Assembly: GCA_964484205.1 (NCBI GenBank)
Contig: CAZAEZ010000022.1
Span: 35,784-99,783 of the forward strand
Origin: M3007 sp964484205
GTDB lineage: Bacteria > Bacteroidota > Bacteroidia > Chitinophagales > Saprospiraceae
Length of the DNA: 64,000 bases
Direction of reading: 5' to 3'
Made by a program: the position numbers and the translations under genes. Positions 29,082-37,497 of the stretch are shown in pieces. The number at the start of each line of letters is the position of its first letter. The stretch's first letter is position 1. A model generated the notes under the pieces. The model worked only from the letters and a program-made list of their open reading frames with translations, was not told the origin of the DNA and searched no databases.

Positions 29082-29525
29082 CTAGTCTTTTTTTTCGATG
29101 TCCAGTTCCACGGAGTAGTCTTTCTGCAGAATTTGTTGCTCGGCAACAAGGTGAGGGCGTACCTGGATCAGGGTTACGGTAAAGTCGCCGAATGTCGCCT
29201 GGTTGGAGTAATTGGTGCCGGCAGGATCGCCCATGACGAGGGCGCCGTTTTGCATTTCACCATTTTGGAAAAAGGTGATGGCGGCAATTGCCCGTCCGGC
29301 CCAAACACACTGCACGCCCTGGGGGCAGCGACTGTCGTCGAGAATGGAGTCGAAGCGGATCCGGATGGTTTCGTCGGTTGCCCATTGGGCCGTTTCACCA
29401 TAGTGCAGCGTAAACGGCTTACCCAGTTCAAACGGTTGGTTTTTTTGAGAACTGCAGCTTTGAGTGCCGGCTGCAATGATGGTAAACAAGCCGGCGGTGA
29501 GCCAAATGTGGGTGGGAATTTTCAT
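29082..29525 (-). CDS. Small lipoprotein, tandem paralogue with DSRCP...CVWAGR motif
   Basis: A 147-residue lipoprotein starting MKIPTHIWLTAGLFTIIAAG with a lipobox around TQSC; the upstream open extension to 29615 lacks features. The core ILDDSRCPQGVQCVWAGRAI and the downstream GDFTVTLIQVRPH match the neighbour at 28579-29010, as does the ending SVELDIEKKD. Sequence identity is moderate, so the duplication is not recent. The role is unknown. The gene sits 71 nt upstream of its paralogue on the same strand and diverges from the GH3 gene. Confidence 0.78.
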   Translation of the reverse strand: MKIPTHIWLTAGLFTIIAAGTQSCSSQKNQPFELGKPFTLHYGETAQWATDETIRIRFDSILDDSRCPQGVQCVWAGRAIAAITFFQNGEMQNGALVMGDPAGTNYSNQATFGDFTVTLIQVRPHLVAEQQILQKDYSVELDIEKKD

Positions 29526-29704
29526 AGGTGGGTGTTTTAAAATGGTGGTGCGTCCTGCAACAAATTTAACAACTAGTTTGTCTATCCGCGGGCTATTGAG
29601 AAAAAAGGCCTGCAAAATGGAATTGCGCGCTACTTTTGCCTCCGCTAAAAAACTGCCGCCATCAGGTTGGCAGGGCTATCCAACTCAAACATCTGGTTTC
29701 TTAC

Positions 29705-31249
29705 ATGCAATTTTTAGGTTACTTCATAAAAACGGGCATTCGCCTTGGCGCAACACGTCCCGAACCCTGGCGCTCTCCGGTTGCACAACAACAAAAAACC
29801 CTGAAACGGCTACTGAACGAAGCTGCGGAAACCGCTTTCGGCCAGCAATACGATTTTCAAAAAATACTTTCTTCGGCCGACCTGGTCCGCGCCTTCCAGG
29901 AGCGGGTGCCGATGCACAATTACGACGAGATGTATGACAAGTGGTGGTCCAGAGCCCAGCAAGACGAACCGGATGTATGCTGGCCGGGACTGGTGCCCTG
30001 GTTTGCCGTGAGCAGCGGCACTTCCAATGCGTCCACGAAATACATTCCGATCACCCCCGACATTATCCGGTCGATGAAAAAAGTGTCGCGGCGGCTGTTT
30101 TGCGATATGGTGCACTTCAAGTTGCCGGCAGACCTGTTTACCAAACAAATGCTCATGGTCGGCAGCTGCACCAATCTGAACCCGGAAGGGAACCACTGGG
30201 TAGGCGATATGTCGGGAATCATTGGCCTGAACCGGCCGTTTTGGTTGAAAAAATACTACAAACCGGATCGGGAGATCACTACGATCCCCGAATGGAGCGA
30301 CCGGATTGAGCGCATTGCGGAAGAAGCGCCCGGCTGGGATATCGGTTTTATCGTGGGCAATGTAGCCTGGGTGCAACTGATCTTTGAACGTATTTTGGAA
30401 AAACACCGGCTCAAACATATTCATGAGATCTGGCCCAACTTTAGTTTGCTGGTCCATGGAGGCATCTTTTTCGAGCCCTACCGGCAAACGTTCGAACAAT
30501 TGCTCGGGCAGCCCGTCCATTATGTCGACAGCTACATGGCCTCGGAAGGCTTTATCGCCTACCAGCCGGGGCCGCAATCGAGGCTTCTGCGCCTGATCAC
30601 CGACGCCGGTATTTTTTATGAATTTGTCCCGTTCAACGAGCAACATTTTGACGAAAACGGCGAGCTGTACCCCGATGCCAAAGCCGTATCGCTCAAAGAT
30701 GTCATCCCCGGCCAGCAATATGCGCTTTTGCTGAGCACGGATGCCGGCGCCTGGCGTTACCTGTTGGGCGATACCATTCAATTTGAAGATGTAAAACAAG
30801 CCACCTTCAAGGTGACGGGCCGGGTGAAACACTACCTCAGTGTGGTTGGGGAACATTTGTCGGTCGACAATATGAACACTGCGATCCAACGTACGGACCA
30901 AAAACTTCAGGCCGGAATCAAGGAATTTACCGTTGCCGCAGTGCAAAACGGTAGCCACTGGGCGCACCAATGGTATGTCAGTACGGATAACCCAAATGTG
31001 CAGGCGGAGGAATTTGCCGCGGAATTGGATGCGCATCTGATGGAAATCAATGACGATTACCGTGTGGAGCGCCGCTATGCCTTGCGCGACATTCGGGTGC
31101 AATTGCTGCCGCACAGTACCTTTTACAACTGGATGGAGTCGCAGGGCAAATTAAACGGACAGGCTAAAGTGCCCAGAGTGCTGAAGGGCGCGGTTCAGGA
31201 AAGCTGGGAACACTACCTCCGCTCGGTAGCGAAGCATTCAACATCGTGA
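29705..31249 (+). CDS. GH3 family (acyl-acid amido synthetase-like) protein
   Basis: A 514-residue protein of the GH3 family within the ANL adenylating superfamily. The start is MQFLGYFIKTGIRLGATRPEP; the open frame before it is not family-like. VPWFAVSSGTSNASTKYIPI is the Ser/Thr-rich ATP-binding loop, and YMASEGFIAYQPGPQSRLLR and RYLLGDTIQFEDV are the later adenylation motifs. Plant GH3 enzymes join amino acids to acyl acids such as auxin or jasmonate. Bacterial members are common in Bacteroidota and mostly uncharacterised. The stop codon overlaps the GTG start of a LysE-type exporter, implying translational coupling and a shared pathway. Confidence 0.9.
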   Translation: MQFLGYFIKTGIRLGATRPEPWRSPVAQQQKTLKRLLNEAAETAFGQQYDFQKILSSADLVRAFQERVPMHNYDEMYDKWWSRAQQDEPDVCWPGLVPWFAVSSGTSNASTKYIPITPDIIRSMKKVSRRLFCDMVHFKLPADLFTKQMLMVGSCTNLNPEGNHWVGDMSGIIGLNRPFWLKKYYKPDREITTIPEWSDRIERIAEEAPGWDIGFIVGNVAWVQLIFERILEKHRLKHIHEIWPNFSLLVHGGIFFEPYRQTFEQLLGQPVHYVDSYMASEGFIAYQPGPQSRLLRLITDAGIFYEFVPFNEQHFDENGELYPDAKAVSLKDVIPGQQYALLLSTDAGAWRYLLGDTIQFEDVKQATFKVTGRVKHYLSVVGEHLSVDNMNTAIQRTDQKLQAGIKEFTVAAVQNGSHWAHQWYVSTDNPNVQAEEFAAELDAHLMEINDDYRVERRYALRDIRVQLLPHSTFYNWMESQGKLNGQAKVPRVLKGAVQESWEHYLRSVAKHSTS

Positions 31250-31881
31250 TTGAAGCAATTATCAAAGGAGTACTTGCCGGCCTTGCGTATGGCATGTTGT
31301 TGGGGCCGCTTTTTTTCCTTGGGATACAGGTGACGCTCAAGCGCGGGTTGCGCAACGGCCTGGCCCTGGCCGGGGGCGCTTTTGTCAGCGATGCCCTGTT
31401 GGCCGCCGGAAGCTGGTGGTCTTCGGCGCGGCTGCTGGTACTGGCCCGCCAGGAACTTTTCCAGTCGGCAATGGGTACGGTTGGCGCTTTGCTCATCATC
31501 GGTTTCGGTATATCGGCGATGTGGCCGCAAAAAGAAAAAGCCACTGATATTTTGCTTGCAACGGCCGGCAAACGGCGCTATTCCTTTTTGAAAGGCTTTG
31601 CCCTCAACATGGCAAACCCGTCCAACTGGCTTTTCTGGCTTGGCCTGGCTACAGCCGCCCGGGCGGAAGCGCCGCCAACCGTAAAACACTACACGCTGGT
31701 GTTCCTGGCCTGTGCCTTAGTTATGGTACTGGCAACTGATATTTCAAAAGTGGTGCTGGCCGGCAAGATCGGCCTGCGGTTGCAACCGGGGCTTATGGGT
31801 AACATTGTCCGGGTGGCAGGGCTTATACTTGTCCTTGTCGGGCTTTGGTTGTTGGTGGAAAGCCTGCATTTGTTTTCATAA
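31246..31881 (+). CDS. LysE family translocator
   Basis: A 211-residue inner-membrane protein with about six hydrophobic spans. The opening IEAIIKGVLAGLAYGMLLGP followed by FFLGIQVTLKRGLRNGLAL is the LysE/RhtB signature region, and NMANPSNWLFWLGLA is the conserved mid-protein Asn-Pro motif. Family members export amino acids or related solutes. It starts with GTG inside the stop region of the GH3 gene (bases 31246-31249 shared), so it is probably translated together with it. The substrate is unknown; an amino acid or acyl-amino acid produced or consumed by the GH3 enzyme is a reasonable guess. The intergenic 31882-32106 holds no gene. Confidence 0.9.
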   Translation: MIEAIIKGVLAGLAYGMLLGPLFFLGIQVTLKRGLRNGLALAGGAFVSDALLAAGSWWSSARLLVLARQELFQSAMGTVGALLIIGFGISAMWPQKEKATDILLATAGKRRYSFLKGFALNMANPSNWLFWLGLATAARAEAPPTVKHYTLVFLACALVMVLATDISKVVLAGKIGLRLQPGLMGNIVRVAGLILVLVGLWLLVESLHLFS

Positions 31882-32106
31882 AATATCGTTGGAACGCTGC
31901 AATTGACCGGAATCGCATAGCGGTTTGGTTGGCAGACCGGGTAAATAAAGCAGTTTGAACGTGATTCAAGAACAAAATAAATTCAGTTGATAGACCAGAA
32001 AAATGCGTTGATCGAAACCATTTTTCCGGCCGGCCGGCACTTCCGACATTCGCAACCGGTATTTTCCCTCAGGAGATTTTTTTGTTGCACTTAAAATTTC
32101 AACGTC

Positions 32107-33369
32107 ATGCGCCAAATCCTACGCATCCTTTTTGAAGGCGCCGCTCAAGCCTGGCAACAGCTCATGGCCAATAAACTGCGGTCCTTTTTGTCTTTGCTGG
32201 GGGTGACCATCGGCATTTTTTGCATCATTGGGGTGAAAAGTGCCGTCAACTCGCTGGAGGACAATATCCGGGGCAGTATGGCCAAGTTGGGCAGTGATGT
32301 CATTTATATTGAAAAATTTTCCTGGGGCGAAGATCCCGGTCAAAATTTCTGGAAGTGGATGCGCCGGCCCAATTTTTCCTTTGTCGAATACGAACAATTG
32401 GAGGAACGCCTGAAAAATGCAGCGAGTATCGGCTTTTGGCAATACCTGGGTTCGAAAACGATAAAATGGAACTCGTCGAGTACCGAAAATGTCTTTTTTC
32501 TGGGTATCACGGAAGATTGCCGCGACTTGTTTCACCTCGAATTTCAGGGCGAAGGGCGGTATTTTACGCCCACGGAATATCAAACCGGCGCGGATGTGTG
32601 TATCATGGGCGCCAAAGTAGCCGAAGGCTTGTTCGGCGAAGGCATCGATCCAACTTACAAGGTGATCAATGTCGGGGGACGGAAACTTCGCGTGATCGGG
32701 GTGCTGCCTGAATCCGGGAACGACCTGCTCAAACCGTTTAATTTTGATAACGGCATACTGGTCAGCTACACCCTGGCCCGGCGCGGATTTAATATCCGCC
32801 GTAGTGGTCAGTGGGAGCGCACCAGCCTGATGGTACAAGCCAAACCCGGCGTGGAACTCGACGCCATGAAAGACGAAATAACCGGCGTGTTGCGTTCGGT
32901 GCGACGGCTCAAACCCCGGGAGGAAAACAACTTCGCCCTGAACACCTTGTCCATCCTCAGCGGCTTGTTCGACAGCCTGTTCAGCGTGATCAACCTGGCC
33001 GGCTTTGTGATCGGGATTTTTGCCCTGGTGGTGGGCATGTTCTCCGTGGCCAACATTATGTTCGTTTCGGTGCGCGAACGCACCAACATCATCGGCATCA
33101 AAATGGCGCTTGGCGCCAAACGCTGGTTTATTTTGCTGGAAATCCTGTTTGAAGCCGTGGTGCTCTGCATCGTGGGCGGCGCGTTCGGCCTCTTATTTAT
33201 TTGGGCCGTCACGAAGGCAATTTCCTCGGCCATCGACTTCGATATTCACCTTTCTCTGGCCAATACCCTGGTTGGGGTGCTTACGTCGATCATCGTCGGC
33301 GTGTTATCCGGATTGATACCGGCCATTCAGGCCAGCGGGATGGATCCTGTGGAGGCAATCCGGAAGTAA
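32107..33369 (+). CDS. MacB/FtsX-like ABC transporter permease
   Basis: A 420-residue permease. It has one span near residues 25-45 (KLRSFLSLLGVTIGIFCIIG), a periplasmic MacB-like core domain (about residues 50-280, with VIYIEKFSW) and three C-terminal spans (GFVIGIFALVVGMFSVANIM, LLEILFEAVVLCIVGGAFGL and a last one ending SGLIPAIQASGMDPVEAIRK). The final DPVEAIRK is the usual cytoplasmic tail. Such permeases export macrolides, lipoproteins or peptides, or work mechanically. No ATPase or membrane-fusion partner lies next to it, so the partner must be elsewhere. The stop codon TAA runs directly into a TAACGCC-type hairpin. Confidence 0.9.
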   Translation: MRQILRILFEGAAQAWQQLMANKLRSFLSLLGVTIGIFCIIGVKSAVNSLEDNIRGSMAKLGSDVIYIEKFSWGEDPGQNFWKWMRRPNFSFVEYEQLEERLKNAASIGFWQYLGSKTIKWNSSSTENVFFLGITEDCRDLFHLEFQGEGRYFTPTEYQTGADVCIMGAKVAEGLFGEGIDPTYKVINVGGRKLRVIGVLPESGNDLLKPFNFDNGILVSYTLARRGFNIRRSGQWERTSLMVQAKPGVELDAMKDEITGVLRSVRRLKPREENNFALNTLSILSGLFDSLFSVINLAGFVIGIFALVVGMFSVANIMFVSVRERTNIIGIKMALGAKRWFILLEILFEAVVLCIVGGAFGLLFIWAVTKAISSAIDFDIHLSLANTLVGVLTSIIVGVLSGLIPAIQASGMDPVEAIRK

Positions 33370-33388
33370 CGCCTTCTGTTAGAAGGCG
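33370..33388 (+). terminator. Stop-codon-linked hairpin (TAACGCC family), permease gene
   Basis: Immediately after the TAA stop (33367-33369), CGCCTTCT pairs with AGAAGGCG around a GTT loop. The same 8-bp stem/3-nt loop design with the same stop-codon junction recurs at 33657 and 52126. It may act as a weak terminator. Confidence 0.6.
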
Positions 33389-33524
33389 TTGTAACAAAAT
33401 GAAGCAAGACGTTCCGCATAAGCCCGGATCGCCCCTTTGATCTTTAAAGGCCTGTTGTTTGTGAGGCATTATTACTGTTAATGCAGTCCGGAGTTTTGAG
33501 TAAACTTTGAGGTTTAATTTTTTT

Positions 33525-33656
33525 ACGCCTTCTAACAGAAGGCGTTACATGCGTAAAGCCTTAACATGCACTTCGGGATTACGCCTTCTAACAGAAGGCG
33601 TTACATGCGTAAAGCCTTAACATGCACTTCGGGATTACGCCTTCTAACAGAAGGCG
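33525..33656 (-). repeat. Tandem 56-bp repeats: gene 3' end plus hairpin
   Basis: Two identical 56-bp units (33525-33580 and 33581-33636) and the start of a third contain the hairpin CGCCTTCTAACAGAAGGCG. Hairpins lie at 33526-33544, 33582-33600 and 33638-33656. On the minus strand the rest of each unit reads NPEVHVKALRM-stop, a variant of the last residues (YPGVHVEDLRM-stop) of the LolA-like gene that ends at 33657. The gene end and its hairpin have thus been duplicated in tandem. No other feature is seen in 33389-33524. Confidence 0.85.
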
Positions 33657-34331
33657 TTACATGCGTAAATCCTCCACATGCACCCCGGGGTAATCGCTCG
33701 ATTTCAACTGGAAAAACCCGGCCGGATAGGTTTTGTTGGGCGTCGTCTTGGTGATTTGAAACGTATACCGCGATGCATCTTTGGCAAACGCCTTGATGGA
33801 TTCGATCGTGCCGGCCTTTTCGTTGATGCTTACCCGGATTTTAGCGTATTCCGATGACTTTGCCTTGGGCTTGAATTCAATCTGGGTGAGCACCCGGCCT
33901 TTTTCAGTAATTTTTTCTGTGACGGCATACAGAAAATCGCCTTTTTGATAGCGGCTGAGTAGATCTTTTGGTGTCAGAAAGCCGCTCTCATCGTTCGGGT
34001 CGGTATCGGTGATCTGGATTTCGTTGTTTTTTTTCAGGTAAACCCAGGTTGTTTTACCGTCGCTGGCAATAACCTGCTCGTCCATATCCAGGCGGAATTT
34101 ATCGCCATCCTGACTGACCGTGCCTTTCTGAACTGCACTGGGCTGGCCGGTCACTTCAATGGTGAGTGTAAACAGGGCTTCCACCGATTTGTACCCTTCG
34201 TACTTTTTCCGAATCCGGTCGAGCACTTTTTTAGCCTCCGGGTCGGACTTTTCCGGCGGCGTGGTTTTTTGGGCGTACAGATTTAATGTAAAGGAAAAAA
34301 ACAGGGAAAAAAGCAGGGTGTATTTTAGCAT
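33657..34331 (-). CDS. LolA-like outer-membrane lipoprotein carrier protein
   Basis: A 224-residue periplasmic protein with signal peptide YTLLFSLFFSFTLNLYAQ. It carries the LolA/LolB-like beta-barrel fold signals: LDRIRKKYEGYKSVEALFTL, QKGTVSQDGDKFRLDMDEQV, WVYLKKNNEIQITD and the later ESIKAFAKDASRYTFQITKT. LolA shuttles lipoproteins from the inner to the outer membrane; Bacteroidota carry several paralogues, so this may be a specialised one. A TACATTTG promoter box is present on the minus strand at 34402-34409, about 70 nt upstream of the start. The stop codon is joined to a TAACGCC-type hairpin, and its 3' end has been tandemly copied downstream. Confidence 0.85.
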   Translation of the reverse strand: MLKYTLLFSLFFSFTLNLYAQKTTPPEKSDPEAKKVLDRIRKKYEGYKSVEALFTLTIEVTGQPSAVQKGTVSQDGDKFRLDMDEQVIASDGKTTWVYLKKNNEIQITDTDPNDESGFLTPKDLLSRYQKGDFLYAVTEKITEKGRVLTQIEFKPKAKSSEYAKIRVSINEKAGTIESIKAFAKDASRYTFQITKTTPNKTYPAGFFQLKSSDYPGVHVEDLRM

Positions 34332-34492
34332 AACGAATTGAATATTTACTGGGAAACGAAAAAACGCGGGAACAGTTGTTTTTCAGATGGTTAAGGAATC
34401 GCAAATGTACAGCCCGGCAACTTTTTCGACGCCATCCGTGTTTTATACCCTGAAAACGACTAAACCAATACCTTATTAGTTACCCATAATTT

Positions 34493-36781
34493 ATGACCAA
34501 AAAGAAAAGTAAAGGCGACAAAAAGTTGACCGCCAAGAGTTTGCAAATAGAATTGCTCAAGTTTTTGCTCACCCAGCCCAAAAAACAATTTGCCCCCCGG
34601 CAGCTGACCGGTTTCCTGAATATTGAGAACAACAAAGACTCCGTTGAGTATGCGCTCAACCAGCTGGTTATTGCCGGTTCGGTAAAATTGCACAAGGATG
34701 GCCGCTACGGCGTAGCCCTCGAACGGCTGACTGTCGACGAGCGCGCCGCAGATAAAATGCCAAAAGTGTCCGCTAAAAAAGCCGATAAAAAGGCCGCGCC
34801 AAAACAGAAATCTACTTCCAAACCTGAAAAAGTGATTGAAGGCCGGGTCGATATGACACGCAGTGGCGCCGCGTATATCGTGACCGACAGTATGGAAAGT
34901 GATGTTTACGTGGCTCCCCGCTACCTGAACAGCGCATTGAATGGCGATATCGTCCGGGTGCTCCTTTTCCCAACCGCATACCGCGGACGCAAACAAAAAG
35001 AGCGCAAACCGGAAGGGGAAGTACTGCAAGTGCTGAAACGCTCCAATGAATTTTTTATCGGCACCCTCCGCAAGAGCCGCAAGTATGCCTTGCTCTTGCC
35101 TGACAACCCCAACATGCCGGTGGATATTTACATTCCGCTCGAAGGTTGTGCCGACGCCAAGGATGGCGAAAAAGTAGTGGTTCGGGTTACCGACTGGCAG
35201 GAGGGCAAAGGCCGGGTGCCTATCGGAAACGTAACGCAAACCCTCGGCGCTGTGGGCGGCAATGATTTTGAGATGAAGAAAATCCTCATCAATGCCGGCT
35301 TTGAACTCATCCACTCGGAAGCCGCGCTGGATGAGGCCAACGCAATCCCCGAACGCATCCCTGAACAGGAAATCGCCCGCCGCCGTGATTTCCGGGACAT
35401 CCTGACGATGACCATCGACCCGGAAGATGCCAAGGATTTTGACGATGCCCTCAGCATCCGCAAACTGGACGATGGGCGGCTCGAAGTGGGTGTACATATC
35501 GCCGATGTGACCCACTACCTGAAACCCGACACCACCCTCGACCAGGAAGCCTACCGGCGCAGCACTTCGGTGTACCTCGTCGATCGCGTGAACCCGATGT
35601 TACCGGAAAAGCTGTCGAACAACCTTTGCTCGCTGGTACCCTACCAGGACCGGCTGACCTTCTCGGCGGTGTTTGTTTTTGATGCAAAGGAAAAAGTGGT
35701 TTCGCGATGGTTTGGCAAAACGGTAATTCATTCAGCCAAGCGTTTTTCCTATGAAGAAGCCCAGTCGATCCTCGACGGCAACCCCGGCGAAGGCACGCAG
35801 CAACTGCGCATTTACCCGCAGTTGGATTGGGCGGTTAAAACGCTGAACCGCCTGGCAAAAAATATGCGCAATGAACGGTTTCAGCAAGGCGCCATCGGTT
35901 TTGAATCGGAGGAAGTGCGGTTTCGACTGGCCGAAGACGGCACGCCGATCGAAGCTTATGTGAAAGAGCGCAAAGATGCCCACCTGTTGATTGAAGATTT
36001 CATGTTGCTGGCCAACAAAGAAGTGGCGCTGTACATTGACCGGCAGGCTGCAGCCGAACGTGAAATTCCCTTTGTGTATCGGGTGCATGATCTGCCGGAT
36101 ATGGAAAAAGTTGCCGAGTTTGCGCGCTTTGCCGCCGAAATGGGCCACCACATGAAAGTGAGTACGCCAAAGCAAATTGCCCGCTCGTACAACGATCTGA
36201 TGTCGGCTTCCAAAAAAGACCCGCGCCTCAAACTCCTGGAACCACTGGCCATCCGAACCATGGCCAAAGCCGTGTACACCACGAACAACATCGGGCATTA
36301 TGGCCTTGGATTTTCACACTACGCGCATTTCACCTCACCCATACGGCGCTATGCCGACGTGCTGGTGCACCGGCTGCTCGAGCGCAACCTCGACGGGCGG
36401 GTGTTTCGCATGGAAAAAGCAAAACTGGAAGAACAGTGCAAGCATGTCAGTGCCCAGGAGAAAAAAGCGGCGGATGCCGAACGGGAAAGCATCAAGTACA
36501 AACAGGCCGAACTACTGCGCCGGCACCTCGGGGAGGAATTTGAAGGCTATGTGAGCGGCATGATCGACCGTGGCTTTTTCGTAGAATTGCCCGGGTCGCT
36601 GGCCGAGGGCCTGGTGGAGTTTCGTTACCTCGACGACACGTACACTTTGGAAGAAGGCAACCTGCGGGCCCGCGGGCGCCGGTACGGCAAAACCATTAAA
36701 ATGGGCGACCGGGTGCAAGTACGGGTGACGGCCGTTGATTTAGCGAAGCGGCAAATTGAAATGGAATTGGTGGAGGACTAA
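34493..36781 (+). CDS. rnr: Ribonuclease R
   Basis: A 762-residue 3'-5' exoribonuclease of the RNase II/R family that degrades structured RNA and takes part in quality control. The Lys-rich N terminus is followed by a winged-helix region (QIELLKFLLTQPKKQFAPRQ) and cold-shock-like domains. The RNB catalytic domain carries the metal-binding motif DPEDAKDFDDALSIR at about residue 310; GVHIADVTHYL and HYGLGFSHYAHFTSPIRRYA are further hallmarks. The C-terminal S1 domain (EFEGYVSGMIDRGFFVELPG to RVQVRVTAVDLAKRQIEMEL) completes it. Length is typical. An imperfect hairpin terminator follows the stop at 36789-36819. Confidence 0.96.
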   Translation: MTKKKSKGDKKLTAKSLQIELLKFLLTQPKKQFAPRQLTGFLNIENNKDSVEYALNQLVIAGSVKLHKDGRYGVALERLTVDERAADKMPKVSAKKADKKAAPKQKSTSKPEKVIEGRVDMTRSGAAYIVTDSMESDVYVAPRYLNSALNGDIVRVLLFPTAYRGRKQKERKPEGEVLQVLKRSNEFFIGTLRKSRKYALLLPDNPNMPVDIYIPLEGCADAKDGEKVVVRVTDWQEGKGRVPIGNVTQTLGAVGGNDFEMKKILINAGFELIHSEAALDEANAIPERIPEQEIARRRDFRDILTMTIDPEDAKDFDDALSIRKLDDGRLEVGVHIADVTHYLKPDTTLDQEAYRRSTSVYLVDRVNPMLPEKLSNNLCSLVPYQDRLTFSAVFVFDAKEKVVSRWFGKTVIHSAKRFSYEEAQSILDGNPGEGTQQLRIYPQLDWAVKTLNRLAKNMRNERFQQGAIGFESEEVRFRLAEDGTPIEAYVKERKDAHLLIEDFMLLANKEVALYIDRQAAAEREIPFVYRVHDLPDMEKVAEFARFAAEMGHHMKVSTPKQIARSYNDLMSASKKDPRLKLLEPLAIRTMAKAVYTTNNIGHYGLGFSHYAHFTSPIRRYADVLVHRLLERNLDGRVFRMEKAKLEEQCKHVSAQEKKAADAERESIKYKQAELLRRHLGEEFEGYVSGMIDRGFFVELPGSLAEGLVEFRYLDDTYTLEEGNLRARGRRYGKTIKMGDRVQVRVTAVDLAKRQIEMELVED

Positions 36782-36788
36782 AGAAAAA

Positions 36789-36819
36789 TCCCCACACCCG
36801 AAAAAATCGGATGCGGGGA
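36789..36819 (+). terminator. Terminator hairpin after rnr
   Basis: An imperfect stem TCCCCACACCCGA/TCGGATGCGGGGA with an A-rich loop lies just after the rnr stop codon, between two convergent genes. Confidence 0.55.
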
Positions 36820-36855
36820 CAGAGGGAAAAAGGGGGTGTTATCTTGGAATATTGA

Positions 36856-37353
36856 TTAGCCGCGCGATTTATCGTCCTTTTTTTGTTCCGTACCCGGAGT
36901 CGGTTTATCGCCGGGTTGGCGTTGTTTGCGGGTAGGAGTAGTGGTCGTTGGAGTCTCCTTTTTTGTGCCTCCCGGGCGTTGTTCTTCGCCCTTATCTGAA
37001 GGGGCTTTTTCGTCGGTGCCCTCATACTTTTTACCTTTTTGGGCGCCTTGCTTTTTATCTTTATTTTTTTGCTTGTTCTTTTTGCCTTTCTTCTTGGCTT
37101 TTGCCTTATCTTTTTTCGCTTTACCGGTCATATTCTTCTCGCCACCTTTGCCTTTTCCACTGAAAGCAGCGCCATTGGAGCGTTCTTCTGCGTGTTCAAC
37201 TTTAGCGGCCTTGTCTTTCTTTTGCGCTTTTTCTGCTTTGGCTGTTTTATTGGCCGGGGAAGGCTGTGTGGAAGGTGCAGGGTCGGTTTGTGCGAGGGCA
37301 ACTACCGTTGCCAGGAAGGCTACGAGGGCGGTTAATACAATACGCTTTGTCAT
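36856..37353 (-). CDS. Secreted lysine-rich low-complexity protein
   Basis: A 165-residue protein. MTKRIVLTALVAFLATVVALAQ is a clear signal peptide. The remainder is disordered and extremely rich in Lys, Gly, Thr and Pro (AKAKKKGKKNKQKNKDKK, then PTTTTPTRKQRQPGDK). No folded domain is visible. The net charge is strongly positive, which would favour binding to nucleic acids, acidic polysaccharide or the cell envelope once exported; that is inference from composition. It is convergent with rnr, and nothing around it suggests a pathway. A similar Lys-rich tail ends the unrelated small envelope protein at 46032-46565. Confidence 0.75.
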   Translation of the reverse strand: MTKRIVLTALVAFLATVVALAQTDPAPSTQPSPANKTAKAEKAQKKDKAAKVEHAEERSNGAAFSGKGKGGEKNMTGKAKKDKAKAKKKGKKNKQKNKDKKQGAQKGKKYEGTDEKAPSDKGEEQRPGGTKKETPTTTTPTRKQRQPGDKPTPGTEQKKDDKSRG

Positions 37354-37497
37354 AAATAGGATGGATTTGTTAGCAATTGTACTTAATACGCTTGTTTGGT
37401 TTAAAAGATACTTTTACCCATCGGCCTTAACAGAATTTTAAGGAGAAAAATGGTTAAGTGCCCGATTCGGGTTTTCTTTGGCAAAAAAAACCTGACC

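Noticed and set aside
29810..31114. Minus-strand open frame of 434 codons
   Set aside because: Antisense to the GH3 gene, whose plus-strand motifs are unambiguous; composition is that of a shadow.
33525..33660. CRISPR-like array of regularly spaced repeats
   Set aside because: Only two full 56-bp units with identical intervening sequence; the units are tandem copies of a gene end plus hairpin, with no distinct spacers and no cas genes.
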